Below, in pieces: positions 9,290-20,895 of a DNA stretch of 64,000 nucleotides. A program made the position numbers and the translations under genes. Location of the stretch: assembly GCF_009834545.1 (NCBI RefSeq), contig NZ_CP019427.1:2424001-2488000 (forward strand). The letters are read 5' to 3'. The stretch's first letter is position 1. Every line of letters begins with the position of its first letter. Under the pieces are notes generated by a model. That model was not told the origin of the DNA and did no database searches. It saw only the letters and a program-made list of their open reading frames with translations. The DNA is from Pseudomonas sp. S04. Lineage in GTDB: Bacteria > Pseudomonadota > Gammaproteobacteria > Pseudomonadales > Pseudomonadaceae.

Positions 9290-10267
9290 ATGTCGACACC
9301 GCTGACTGCTGAAAAATTGCTGCATGCCTACCAGGTGATGCGCACCATCCGCGCCTTCGAAGAGCGCCTGCACGTGGAATTCGCCACCGGCGAGATTCCC
9401 GGTTTTGTCCACCTGTACGCCGGCGAGGAAGCGTCGGCCGCCGGGGTCATGGCCCACCTGGGCGATGACGATTGCATTGCCTCCAACCACCGTGGCCACG
9501 GTCACTGCATCGCCAAGGGCGTTGATGTGTACGGGATGATGGCCGAGATCTACGGCAAGAAAACCGGGGTCTGCCAGGGCAAGGGCGGCTCCATGCACAT
9601 CGCCGACTTCGAGAAGGGCATGCTCGGCGCCAACGGCATCGTCGGGGCCGGTGCACCGCTGGTGGTCGGCGCGGCGCTGGCCGCCCGGCTCAAGGGCACC
9701 GACAGCGTTGCGGTGGTGTTCTTCGGCGACGGCGGCTCCAACGAAGGGGCGGTGTTCGAAGCGATGAACATGGCCTCGGTGTGGAACCTGCCGTGCCTGT
9801 TCATTGCCGAGAACAACGGCTACGCCGAGGCCACTGCCTCCAACTGGTCGGTGGCCTGCGACCATATCGCCGACCGCGCCGCCGGTTTCGGCATGCCCGG
9901 GGTCACGGTGGATGGGTTCGACTTCTTTGCCGTCCACGAAGCCGCCGGCGCCGCCGTGGAGCGGGCCCGGGCCGGGGAGGGGCCGTCGCTGATCGAGGTC
10001 AAGCTGACCCGCTACTACGGACACTTCGAAGGTGATGCCCAGACCTATCGGGCGCCGGACGAGGTCAAGCATTTCCGTGAGCACAACGACTGCCTGATGC
10101 AGTTTCGCGAGCGCACCACCCGCGCCGGCTTGCTTGAGGCCAGCCAACTGGACCGCATCGACCAGGAGGTCGAGTCGTTGATCGAGAACGCCGTGCGCAA
10201 GGCCAAGTCCGACCCCAAGCCGAGCGCGGCCGACCTGCTGACCGACGTCTACGTCTCCTATCCCTGA
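9290..10267 (+). CDS. acoA: Acetoin dehydrogenase E1 alpha subunit (TPP-dependent)
   Basis: Encodes 325 aa. The thiamine-diphosphate motif is GDGGSNEGAVFEAMNMASVW followed by NN (GDG...NN, about residues 145-175). The region HRGHGHCIAKG binds cofactor and substrate as in branched-chain and pyruvate E1 alpha chains. With AcoB it forms the alpha2beta2 E1 that cleaves acetoin to acetaldehyde and passes the acetyl (hydroxyethyl) group to the lipoyl arm of AcoC. It is the second structural gene of the aco operon, immediately after acoX and 34 bp before acoB. Length and motifs are normal. Confidence 0.95.
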   Translation: MSTPLTAEKLLHAYQVMRTIRAFEERLHVEFATGEIPGFVHLYAGEEASAAGVMAHLGDDDCIASNHRGHGHCIAKGVDVYGMMAEIYGKKTGVCQGKGGSMHIADFEKGMLGANGIVGAGAPLVVGAALAARLKGTDSVAVVFFGDGGSNEGAVFEAMNMASVWNLPCLFIAENNGYAEATASNWSVACDHIADRAAGFGMPGVTVDGFDFFAVHEAAGAAVERARAGEGPSLIEVKLTRYYGHFEGDAQTYRAPDEVKHFREHNDCLMQFRERTTRAGLLEASQLDRIDQEVESLIENAVRKAKSDPKPSAADLLTDVYVSYP

Positions 10268-10301
10268 ACGCCCCCCTATAACAAGAATCGAGACTTTCAT
10301 C

Positions 10302-11321
10302 ATGGCGAGAAAAATCAGTTATCAGCAGGCAATCAACGAAGCCCTGGCCCAGGAAATGCGCCGCGATCCCAGCGTGTTCATCATGGGTGAGGACGTGGCC
10401 GGCGGTGCCGGTGCCCCTGGCGAAAACGATGCCTGGGGCGGCGTACTGGGCGTGACCAAGGGCCTCTATCACCAGTTTCCCGGGCGGGTGCTCGACACCC
10501 CGTTGTCGGAACTGGGGTATGTCGGCGCGGCGGTGGGGGCGGCGACCTGTGGCGTGCGTCCGGTGTGTGAGTTGATGTTCGTCGACTTCGCCGGTTGCTG
10601 CCTCGATCAGATCCTCAACCAGGCCGCCAAATTTCGCTACATGTTCGGCGGCAAGGCCGCCACGCCGCTGGTGATTCGCACCATGGTCGGCGCCGGGCTG
10701 CGCGCCGCTGCCCAGCACTCGCAAATGCTCACCTCCCTGTGGACCCACATCCCGGGCCTGAAAGTGGTCTGCCCCTCGTCCCCCTACGACGCCAAGGGCT
10801 TGCTGATCCAGGCCATTCGCGACAACGACCCGGTGATTTTCTGCGAGCACAAATTGCTCTACAGCATGCAGGGCGACGTGCCGGAAGAGCTCTACACGAT
10901 CCCGTTTGGCGAGGCCAACTTCCTGCGCGATGGCAAGGACGTGACCCTGGTGTCCTACGGGCGCACCGTCAACACCGCGATGGACGCGGCCCGCAGCCTG
11001 GCCGGGCGCGGTATCGACTGCGAGGTGATCGACCTGCGCACCACCAGCCCGCTGGACGAAGACAGCATCCTCGAAAGCGTCGAGAAGACCGGGCGCCTGG
11101 TGGTGATCGACGAAGCCAACCCGCGCTGCTCGATGGCCACCGACATCTCGGCGCTGGTGGCGCAAAAGGCCTTCGGCGCACTCAAGGCGCCGATTGAAAT
11201 GGTCACCGCGCCGCACACCCCGGTGCCGTTTTCCGATGCCCTGGAAGACCTCTACATCCCTGACGCGGCGAAGATCGAGAACGCCGTGCTCAAGCTGATT
11301 GAGTGGAGCAAGCGTTCATGA
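10302..11321 (+). CDS. acoB: Acetoin dehydrogenase E1 beta subunit
   Basis: Encodes 339 aa and matches transketolase-like beta subunits of 2-oxo-acid dehydrogenase E1 enzymes. The N-terminus has YQQAINEALAQEMRRDPSVF, then GEDVAGGAGAPGENDAWGG. The C-terminal half (VTLVSYGRTVNTAMDAA, EVIDLRTTSPLDEDSI) is the usual regulatory/transketolase C domain. It pairs with AcoA and completes the TPP pocket. Its TGA (11319-11321) overlaps the ATG of acoC at 11318, a translational coupling that favours equal subunit production. Confidence 0.95.
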   Translation: MARKISYQQAINEALAQEMRRDPSVFIMGEDVAGGAGAPGENDAWGGVLGVTKGLYHQFPGRVLDTPLSELGYVGAAVGAATCGVRPVCELMFVDFAGCCLDQILNQAAKFRYMFGGKAATPLVIRTMVGAGLRAAAQHSQMLTSLWTHIPGLKVVCPSSPYDAKGLLIQAIRDNDPVIFCEHKLLYSMQGDVPEELYTIPFGEANFLRDGKDVTLVSYGRTVNTAMDAARSLAGRGIDCEVIDLRTTSPLDEDSILESVEKTGRLVVIDEANPRCSMATDISALVAQKAFGALKAPIEMVTAPHTPVPFSDALEDLYIPDAAKIENAVLKLIEWSKRS

Positions 11322-12430
11322 GCCAGATCCATACCCTGACCATGCCCAAGTGGGGCCTGTCGATGACCGAAGGCCGGGTGGATGCCTGGCTCAAGGAGCC
11401 GGGGCAAGCCATCAACAAGGGCGACGAAGTGCTGGACGTGGAGACCGACAAGATCTCCAGCAGCGTCGAGGCGCCGTTTTCCGGGGTGCTGCGACGCCAG
11501 GTCGCCCGCCAGGACGAAACCCTGGCCGTCGGTGCCTTGCTCGGGATTGTGGTCGAGGGCGACGCCAGCGAGGCCGAGATCGATGCCGTGGTCGAGCAGT
11601 TCCAGGCGGCGTTCGTGCCGGGTGCCGGCGCCGAGGAAGACCTGGGACCGAAACCGCAGAAGGTCGAGCTCGATGGCCGGGTGATCCGCTACTTCGAGCG
11701 CGGCACAGGCGGTATCCCATTGGTGCTGGTGCACGGCTTTGGTGGCGACCTGAACAACTGGCTGTTCAACCACCAGGCCCTGGCGGCCGAACGCCGGGTG
11801 ATCGCCCTGGATCTGCCCGGCCATGGCGAGTCGAGCAAGCAACTGCAACGCGGCGACCTGGATGAGTTGAGCGGCGTGCTGCTGGCCTTGCTCGATCACC
11901 TGGATATCGCCCAGGTGCACTTGGTGGGCCATTCCATGGGCGGCGCGGTGTCCTTGAATGCGGCGCGCCTGGCGCCCCAGCGGGTGCGCTCGCTGAGCCT
12001 GATCGGCAGCGCCGGCCTGGGCCCGCAAATCAACGGCGACTACCTGCAAGGCTTCATCGAAGCAGGCAACCGCAATGCCCTCAAGGCGCCGCTGGTGCAA
12101 CTGTTCTCCAACGCCGAGCTGGTCAACCGGCAGATGCTCGAAGACATGCTCAAGTACAAGCGCCTGGAAGGGGTCGACGATGCGCTGCGGCAACTGGCGG
12201 CCACGCTGTTTCACGCGGGTCGGCAACAGGTCGACCTGCGTGCCGTGGTGCAGGACGCCCGGCACCCGGTGTTGGTGATCTGGGGCAGCGACGACGCGAT
12301 CATTCCGGCGGCCCATAGCCAAGGCCTGGCAGCCCAGATCGAGATCCTGCCGGGCCAGGCGCACATGGTGCAGATGGAAGCGGCGGAGCAGGTCAACTGC
12401 TTGCTCCTGGACTTCGTGCAGAGCCACTGA
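11318..12430 (+). CDS. acoC: Acetoin dehydrogenase E2-type component: lipoyl domain plus alpha/beta hydrolase
   Basis: Encodes 370 aa. Residues 1-80 are a biotinyl/lipoyl domain with the lipoylation Lys in DVETDKISSSVEA. Residues about 125-370 are an alpha/beta hydrolase with oxyanion HGFGGD, nucleophile elbow GHSMGG and an acid/His pair (WGSDDAI, GQAHMVQME). This is the unusual AcoC layout: a hydrolase fold replaces the classical CoA-acetyltransferase core. The ATG at 11318 overlaps the acoB stop; an in-frame GTG at 11303 is less likely. The operon has no dihydrolipoamide dehydrogenase, so E3 must come from elsewhere in the genome. Confidence 0.93.
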   Translation: MSQIHTLTMPKWGLSMTEGRVDAWLKEPGQAINKGDEVLDVETDKISSSVEAPFSGVLRRQVARQDETLAVGALLGIVVEGDASEAEIDAVVEQFQAAFVPGAGAEEDLGPKPQKVELDGRVIRYFERGTGGIPLVLVHGFGGDLNNWLFNHQALAAERRVIALDLPGHGESSKQLQRGDLDELSGVLLALLDHLDIAQVHLVGHSMGGAVSLNAARLAPQRVRSLSLIGSAGLGPQINGDYLQGFIEAGNRNALKAPLVQLFSNAELVNRQMLEDMLKYKRLEGVDDALRQLAATLFHAGRQQVDLRAVVQDARHPVLVIWGSDDAIIPAAHSQGLAAQIEILPGQAHMVQMEAAEQVNCLLLDFVQSH

Positions 12431-12490
12431 ACGCGCTCCCGGTGACCCGCGACGGTCACCGGCAGCCTTTGTTTTCAAGGAGATTTCACC

Positions 12491-13585
12491 ATGAGCCTGA
12501 TCAATAACCCGCCCCGCAGCATGCGCGCCGCCGTCTGGCATGGCCGCCACGATATCCGGGTCGAAGACGTACCGTTGCCCGTGGCGCCTCCCGCCGGTTG
12601 GGTGCAGATCCGCGTCGAGTGGTGCGGCATCTGTGGTTCCGACCTGCACGAGTATGTGGCCGGGCCGGTGTTCATCCCGGTGGACGCGCCGCATCCGCTG
12701 ACCGGGATCAAGGGCCAGTGCATCCTCGGTCACGAGTTCTGTGGCGAGATCGTCGAAATCGGCGCCGGGGTCGAGGGCTTCAGTGTTGGCGAACCGGTGG
12801 CCGCCGATGCCTGCCAGCATTGCGGCACCTGTTACTACTGCACCCACGGGATGTACAACATCTGCGAGAACCTGGCTTTCACCGGCCTGATGAACAACGG
12901 TGCCTTTGCCGAACTGGTCAACGTGCCGGCCAACCTGCTGTACAAGCTGCCGGCCAACTTTCCCGCCGAAGCCGGGGCGCTTATCGAGCCCTTGGCCGTG
13001 GGCATGCACGCGGTGAAAAAGGCCGGCAGCCTGCTGGGGCAGAACGTGGTGGTGGTCGGTGCCGGGACCATCGGCCTGTGCACCATCATGTGTGCCAAGG
13101 CCGCCGGAGCGGCACAGGTGATCGCCCTGGAAATGTCCGGAGCGCGCAAGGCCAAGGCGCTGGAGGTGGGCGCCAGTCATGTGCTCGATCCCCAGGAGTG
13201 TGATGCCCTGGCCGAGGTCCGGCGCCTGACCGGGGGCCTGGGGGCCGATGTCAGTTTCGAATGCATCGGCAACAAGCACACGGCCAAGCTGGCCATCGAC
13301 CTGATCCGCAAGGCTGGCAAGTGCGTGTTGGTGGGCATCTTCGAGGAGCCCAGCGAATTCAACTTTTTCGAGCTGGTAGCCACCGAGAAGCAGGTGCTTG
13401 GCGCGCTGGCCTACAACGGCGAGTTCGCCGACGTGATCGCCTTTATCGCCGACGGCCGCCTGGACATCACGCCGCTGGTGACTGGGCGCATCCAGTTGGA
13501 GCAGATCGTCGGCCAGGGTTTCGAGGAGCTGGTCAACAACAAGGAGCACAACGTCAAGATCATCGTCTCACCCAGCCGTATCTAA
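12491..13585 (+). CDS. 2,3-butanediol dehydrogenase (zinc-dependent medium-chain ADH)
   Basis: Encodes 364 aa. Catalytic-zinc ligands occur in CGICGSDLHEY and GHEFCGE; a structural-zinc cysteine cluster is present (CQHCGTCYYCTHGMYNIC). The NAD-binding Rossmann motif is VVVGAGTIGLC. It matches the R,R-butanediol dehydrogenase branch that interconverts 2,3-butanediol and acetoin. It sits 60 bp downstream of acoC and feeds acetoin into the AcoABC complex, so 2,3-butanediol should be a growth substrate of the cluster. Gene names differ between species (bdh, budC, acoD, adh). A GC-rich hairpin follows the stop. Confidence 0.92.
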   Translation: MSLINNPPRSMRAAVWHGRHDIRVEDVPLPVAPPAGWVQIRVEWCGICGSDLHEYVAGPVFIPVDAPHPLTGIKGQCILGHEFCGEIVEIGAGVEGFSVGEPVAADACQHCGTCYYCTHGMYNICENLAFTGLMNNGAFAELVNVPANLLYKLPANFPAEAGALIEPLAVGMHAVKKAGSLLGQNVVVVGAGTIGLCTIMCAKAAGAAQVIALEMSGARKAKALEVGASHVLDPQECDALAEVRRLTGGLGADVSFECIGNKHTAKLAIDLIRKAGKCVLVGIFEEPSEFNFFELVATEKQVLGALAYNGEFADVIAFIADGRLDITPLVTGRIQLEQIVGQGFEELVNNKEHNVKIIVSPSRI

Positions 13586-13591
13586 AACCCC

Positions 13592-13623
13592 CCGGGCGGG
13601 CGCTTAATCGAGGGACCGCCCGG
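13592..13623. terminator. GC-rich hairpin between convergent genes
   Basis: CCGGGCGG at 13592-13599 pairs with CCGCCCGG at 13616-13623, spanning the 18-bp gap between bdh and the convergent MocR-type gene and the end of that gene. There is no U-tract, so it may act with Rho or only protect 3' ends. Confidence 0.45.
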
Positions 13624-15100
13624 CGAGCTGGGCCTCAATCAGTTGGCACAGGCTGCGCACCGCTGCCGGCATGGCGTCTGCCGCGGTGTTGCCAAAACCC
13701 AGCAGGAGTCCATGGCGCGCCGCGCTCGGGCGCGTCACCCACAGGCTCGACAAGGACCCCGCGCCGATCTGTCGGCGGCGTGCGGCCAGGGTCAGCGCCT
13801 GGTCGTCACAGCCTTCAGGCAAGTACGCCAGCAGGTGCAAGCCGGTGGCCGCCGTCGCCACTGAAAGCAGGCCATCGGCGTGGCTGTCGAGGGCTGCGAG
13901 CAAGGCGGCGCGGCGCTCGCTATAGAGTGCCTTGGCGCGGCGAATATGACTGCCCAGGTGGCCGTTGCCAATGAAGTCGGCGGCCGTCGCCTGCAATGAC
14001 TTAGGCACCCGATGCCCGCTGCCGTTGCGCACCCGTTGCAGGACATCCACCAAGCCCTCTGGCGCCACCAGGAACCCCAGGCGTAGGCCGGGGATCAACA
14101 GCTTGCTCAAGGTGCCCACATAAATCACCCGGCCGTTGTGGCCATCCAGTGCCTTGAGCGCAGGGGTCGGTCCACAGTCATAGCGGAACTCGCTGTCGTA
14201 GTCGTCTTCGAGGATCAGCGCATTGGCTTGGTCTGCCCATTGCAGCAGGGCCAGGCGCCGGGCCAGGCTCATGGTCACGCCGGTGGGGTATTGGTGCGAG
14301 GGCGACACCAGTGCCAGCCGGGCATCGGGGGCCAGGAGGCGGCCGGCCTGCACGTCCAGGCCCTCGGCATCCACCGGCACGCCGACGGTTTCCAGCCCGG
14401 CGAGGATCAGGCTGCGGTACGTCGCATCGTAGCCGGGGTTTTCGACCCAGGCCCGCTCGCCACGGTCGGTGAGGGCGAGCGCGGCGATCGAGACCGCGGC
14501 CTGGGCGCCGGGGGTGATGATGATCTGCTCGGCCGTGCAGACCACGCCACGGGCCACTCCCAGATACTCCGCCAGGGCCTGGCGCAAGGGCAGCGAGCCC
14601 TGGGGATCGCCGTAGGACGAGTGAGTCGGCAGCCGGCCACGCCAGAATCGCCCTTCGAGTCGGCCCCACAGGGCATAGGGAAAGGCATCCAGGGCGGGAA
14701 GGCCGGGGGTCAGCGGCCAGTCGGGATGCCCCAGCGACATGGAGTCCGGCCCGGCCAGTTGCCGGGCGCGCAAGGAGCCGCCCAGTAACCCCGGCGGCGC
14801 GGTGGGCGAGGGCGGTGGCCGGGCGTTGATCCGGCTCGCGACATAGGTGCCGGCCCCTTGCCGTGCCTCGCAGAACCCCTCGGCCAGCAGTTGCTCGTAG
14901 ACCCCGGTCACGGTCATGCGCGACACCCCCAACTCCTGCGCCAGCAGGCGCGAGGCGGGCAGGCGGATGCCGGGCTTCAAGGTACCGTCGGCGACCCCCT
15001 TGCGGAAAAACCGCAGCAGTTGTTCGCGCAATGTCAGCGGGCTGTCGGGGCTGGGGACAAAGGCGTTCCAGACCGGGTAAGCGGTCGCGCGGGTCTTCAT
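13604..15100 (-). CDS. MocR-type (GntR/PLP aminotransferase-fold) transcriptional regulator
   Basis: Encodes 498 aa. Residues about 25-95 form a GntR winged helix (GIRLPASRLLAQELGVSRMT, then VYEQLLAEGF). Residues about 150-498 form a fold-type I aminotransferase domain with the PLP lysine in YVGTLSKLLIPGLRLGFL and substrate/PLP motifs ITPGAQAAVSI and LILEDDYDSEFRY. MocR regulators often control PLP, GABA, taurine or amino-acid metabolism. The ATG at 15100 begins the GntR domain; a longer reading from 15169 would run through a good sigma-70-like promoter and is rejected. It is divergent from the BenE-like permease and could control it. Target and ligand are not deducible. Confidence 0.9.
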   Translation of the reverse strand: MKTRATAYPVWNAFVPSPDSPLTLREQLLRFFRKGVADGTLKPGIRLPASRLLAQELGVSRMTVTGVYEQLLAEGFCEARQGAGTYVASRINARPPPSPTAPPGLLGGSLRARQLAGPDSMSLGHPDWPLTPGLPALDAFPYALWGRLEGRFWRGRLPTHSSYGDPQGSLPLRQALAEYLGVARGVVCTAEQIIITPGAQAAVSIAALALTDRGERAWVENPGYDATYRSLILAGLETVGVPVDAEGLDVQAGRLLAPDARLALVSPSHQYPTGVTMSLARRLALLQWADQANALILEDDYDSEFRYDCGPTPALKALDGHNGRVIYVGTLSKLLIPGLRLGFLVAPEGLVDVLQRVRNGSGHRVPKSLQATAADFIGNGHLGSHIRRAKALYSERRAALLAALDSHADGLLSVATAATGLHLLAYLPEGCDDQALTLAARRRQIGAGSLSSLWVTRPSAARHGLLLGFGNTAADAMPAAVRSLCQLIEAQLAGRSLD

Positions 15101-15131
15101 GGGCAAGGGACAGCCAAAGGGAAAGTGGTCT

Positions 15132-15160
15132 AATTTATCTGCTGGAAGTGGATATTTCAA
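15132..15160 (-). promoter_or_regulatory. Sigma-70-type promoter candidate for the MocR gene
   Basis: On the minus strand TTGAAA (15155-15160) and TAAATT (15132-15137) are separated by 17 bp, giving a plausible -35/-10 pair about 30 bp before the chosen start codon. Confidence 0.5.
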
Positions 15161-15250
15161 ACAGTCCATTTTGTCCCGATACTGGCGCCACTGTTAGCCC
15201 AGCTCCCCAGGCCAGGCCTGGTGGCGCGCACGTTTGAAGGTCAATCACGG

Positions 15251-16450
15251 ATGAACCACAGCGCTGTTGCCTTACCCCTGAAGTCCAGCGATCTGCTGCA
15301 CCCGATCGTGGCGGCCCTGATCTCGGTGATCGTCAATTACGGCGGCACTTTCATCCTGGTATTCCAGGGCGCCACGGCCGCCGGACTCAGTCCTGAGTTG
15401 ACCGCCTCGTGGATCTGGTCGATCTCGATCGGGGTCGGCTTGACCGGGGCCTGGTTGAGCTACCGCTACCGCGAGCCGATCATCACAGCCTGGTCGACCC
15501 CCGGTGCGGCCTTTCTGATCACGGTGCTGCCCCACACGCCTTTTGCCGAAGTCATCGGAGCCTACCTGCTATCGGCCGCTGGTTTCGTGATACTGGGGTT
15601 GTCGGGCTACTTCGAGCGGCTGGTCAGGCTGATTCCGCCGGGGATTGCCGCAGGCCTGCTGGCGGGCATTCTGTTGCGTTTCGGTATGGGCGCGTTTGGT
15701 AGCGCGAGTGTCGATCCGCTGCTGGTGGGCGTGCTGATTGTCAGCTACGGCGTACTACGTCGTTTCACCGCCCGCTACGCAATAGTCGGCGTGCTGCTGA
15801 TCGGCATCGCGCTACTGCTGGGGATGGGCCAGGTCAGTTTCGACCGTGTCGAGTTGAGCCTGGCAGCGCCGGTCTGGACCACGCCTGAGTTTTCCGTCAA
15901 CGCGCTGCTCAGCGTCGCCTTGCCGCTGTTTCTGATCACCCTCACCGGGCAATACATGCCGGGCATGCTGGTGCTGCGCAACGACGGTTTCACCACCAGC
16001 GCCAACCCGATTATCACGGTGACGGGGCTGGGGTCATTGCTGATGGCGCCGTTCGGCTCCCATGCGTTCAACGTGGCGGCGATCACGGCTGCTATCTGCA
16101 CCGGCCCGGAGTCCCACGAAGAGCCCGGCAAACGCTACATCGCCGGCCTCGCCTGCGGGCTGTTCTATGTGCTGGTGGGGGTATTCGGCACTACCCTGGC
16201 CACCTTGTTCGTGGTCCTGCCAGCCACCTTTATCAGCACGTTGGCCGGCCTGGCCTTGCTGGGGGCAATAGGGGGCAGCCTGGCGACGGCGGTGAGTGAT
16301 GTGCGAGGACGGGAAACGGCGTTGATCACCTTTTTGGCGACCGCGGCCAATGTCACCCTGCTCGGGCTGGGCGGGGCATTCTGGGGGTTGTTGGTGGGGC
16401 TGGCGATGCATGGCTTGATCCATGCCGGGGTGCGGGTGAAGCGCGGGTAA
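15251..16450 (+). CDS. BenE family permease (benzoate/H+ symporter-like)
   Basis: Encodes 399 aa with about 11-12 predicted helices. It has BenE-family features: SVIVNYGGTFILVFQGA at the N-terminus, the WSTPGAAFLIT loop, and GSHAFNVAAITAAICTGPESHEEPGKRY in the middle, which is diagnostic of the family. BenE proteins import benzoate with protons, but no ben or cat genes are nearby, so another aromatic or purine-like substrate is possible. The ATG at 15251 starts the conserved part; a frame upstream adds 10 residues without a ribosome-binding site. It is divergently transcribed from the MocR gene, 150 bp away. Confidence 0.85.
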   Translation: MNHSAVALPLKSSDLLHPIVAALISVIVNYGGTFILVFQGATAAGLSPELTASWIWSISIGVGLTGAWLSYRYREPIITAWSTPGAAFLITVLPHTPFAEVIGAYLLSAAGFVILGLSGYFERLVRLIPPGIAAGLLAGILLRFGMGAFGSASVDPLLVGVLIVSYGVLRRFTARYAIVGVLLIGIALLLGMGQVSFDRVELSLAAPVWTTPEFSVNALLSVALPLFLITLTGQYMPGMLVLRNDGFTTSANPIITVTGLGSLLMAPFGSHAFNVAAITAAICTGPESHEEPGKRYIAGLACGLFYVLVGVFGTTLATLFVVLPATFISTLAGLALLGAIGGSLATAVSDVRGRETALITFLATAANVTLLGLGGAFWGLLVGLAMHGLIHAGVRVKRG

Positions 16451-16468
16451 AGGTTGCGGTGTGACCGT

Positions 16469-16492
16469 GGGAGCTGCCGCAAGGCAGCTCCC
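16469..16492. terminator. Perfect 10-bp hairpin with GCAA tetraloop
   Basis: GGGAGCTGCC-GCAA-GGCAGCTCCC lies 18 bp after the permease stop and just before the convergent glycine-zipper gene stop at 16506. There is no long T-run, so it is a REP-like hairpin that could act as an mRNA end for either gene. Confidence 0.55.
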
Positions 16493-16505
16493 TCAAGGCG
16501 ACCAA

Positions 16506-16937
16506 TCAGTGGTTTTTGTTTTTGTGCTTGTTCTTGTGTTTGTGCTTATGGCTGTTGCCGCCAGAGCTGTGATGATCGTCGTCATCGGCCAGGTTGTTGC
16601 CGACCGCGCCGCCCGCGGCACCGCCAAGGCCGGCGCCGATGGTCGAGCCGGTGGAGCCGCCCAACTGGTTGCCGATCACCGAGCCACCGGCTGCGCCGAG
16701 GCCGCCACCAATCGCGGCTTCATTCTTGTTGCCTTTGGGGGCGGCGATGGCACCGCCCGCAGCACCGCCAACACCCGCGCCAATCGCCGCGCCAGTGCTG
16801 CCGCCGATCTGTTGGCCGAGGACGTTACCCAGCGCACCACCTATCCCGCCGCCGACGGCAGCAGTGCCATCTCCGGCAGCCATGGCGCTTTGGGTGATCA
16901 GAATGCCTAGAGCAAGAGTAGACAGGATCATTCGCAT
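16506..16937 (-). CDS. Secreted glycine-zipper protein with Lys/His/Asn tail
   Basis: Encodes 143 aa. A signal peptide (MRMILSTLALGILITQSAMA) probably ends at residue 20. The mature part (21-110) is built of alternating glycine zippers (GGGIGGALGNVLG, GAAIGAGVGGAAGG, repeated twice). An acidic DDDDHH stretch then leads to a C-terminal 18-residue tail of only Lys, His, Asn, Ser and Gly. Glycine-zipper proteins of this type are found in the outer membrane or periplasm, but the function is unknown. The tail could bind metal or anionic surfaces. The ATG at 16937 gives the signal peptide; the frame extends upstream without one. It stands alone between the permease and metH. Confidence 0.75.
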   Translation of the reverse strand: MRMILSTLALGILITQSAMAAGDGTAAVGGGIGGALGNVLGQQIGGSTGAAIGAGVGGAAGGAIAAPKGNKNEAAIGGGLGAAGGSVIGNQLGGSTGSTIGAGLGGAAGGAVGNNLADDDDHHSSGGNSHKHKHKNKHKNKNH

Positions 16938-17030
16938 GATGGGGGTCTTCCGTGTGTTCACGCTGTGGGGGGAAACTTGAAGTTTAGAGGGCGCGGCGTC
17001 GATAAAGTTCGACCCGCACCCACTCAAGCC

Positions 17031-20741
<3,711 letters not shown>

Positions 20742-20805
20742 GGGGACTACCTGGTCAGGCGATTACGAAGGGCCGGAATCATAACAAACCTGTGCGCTAT
20801 TGGGG

Positions 20806-20837
20806 CATGAGCAGGATTTGCATGAATATCGCTCATG
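20806..20837. promoter_or_regulatory. Inverted repeat in the metH-cti gap
   Basis: CATGAGC (20806-20812) and GCTCATG (20831-20837) form a 7-bp-arm inverted repeat with an 18-bp spacer between the divergent metH and cti starts. It may be an operator for one of them; no known regulator is assigned. Confidence 0.35.
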
Positions 20838-20895
20838 TTGGAGGTGGAGCCAGACCGGTAGAATCGCGGCGTTTTTCATGATCGGGACCAGGGAC

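Noticed and set aside
11252..13549. A 765-codon minus-strand frame antisense to acoC and bdh
   Set aside because: Shadow frame; the operon on the plus strand explains the region.
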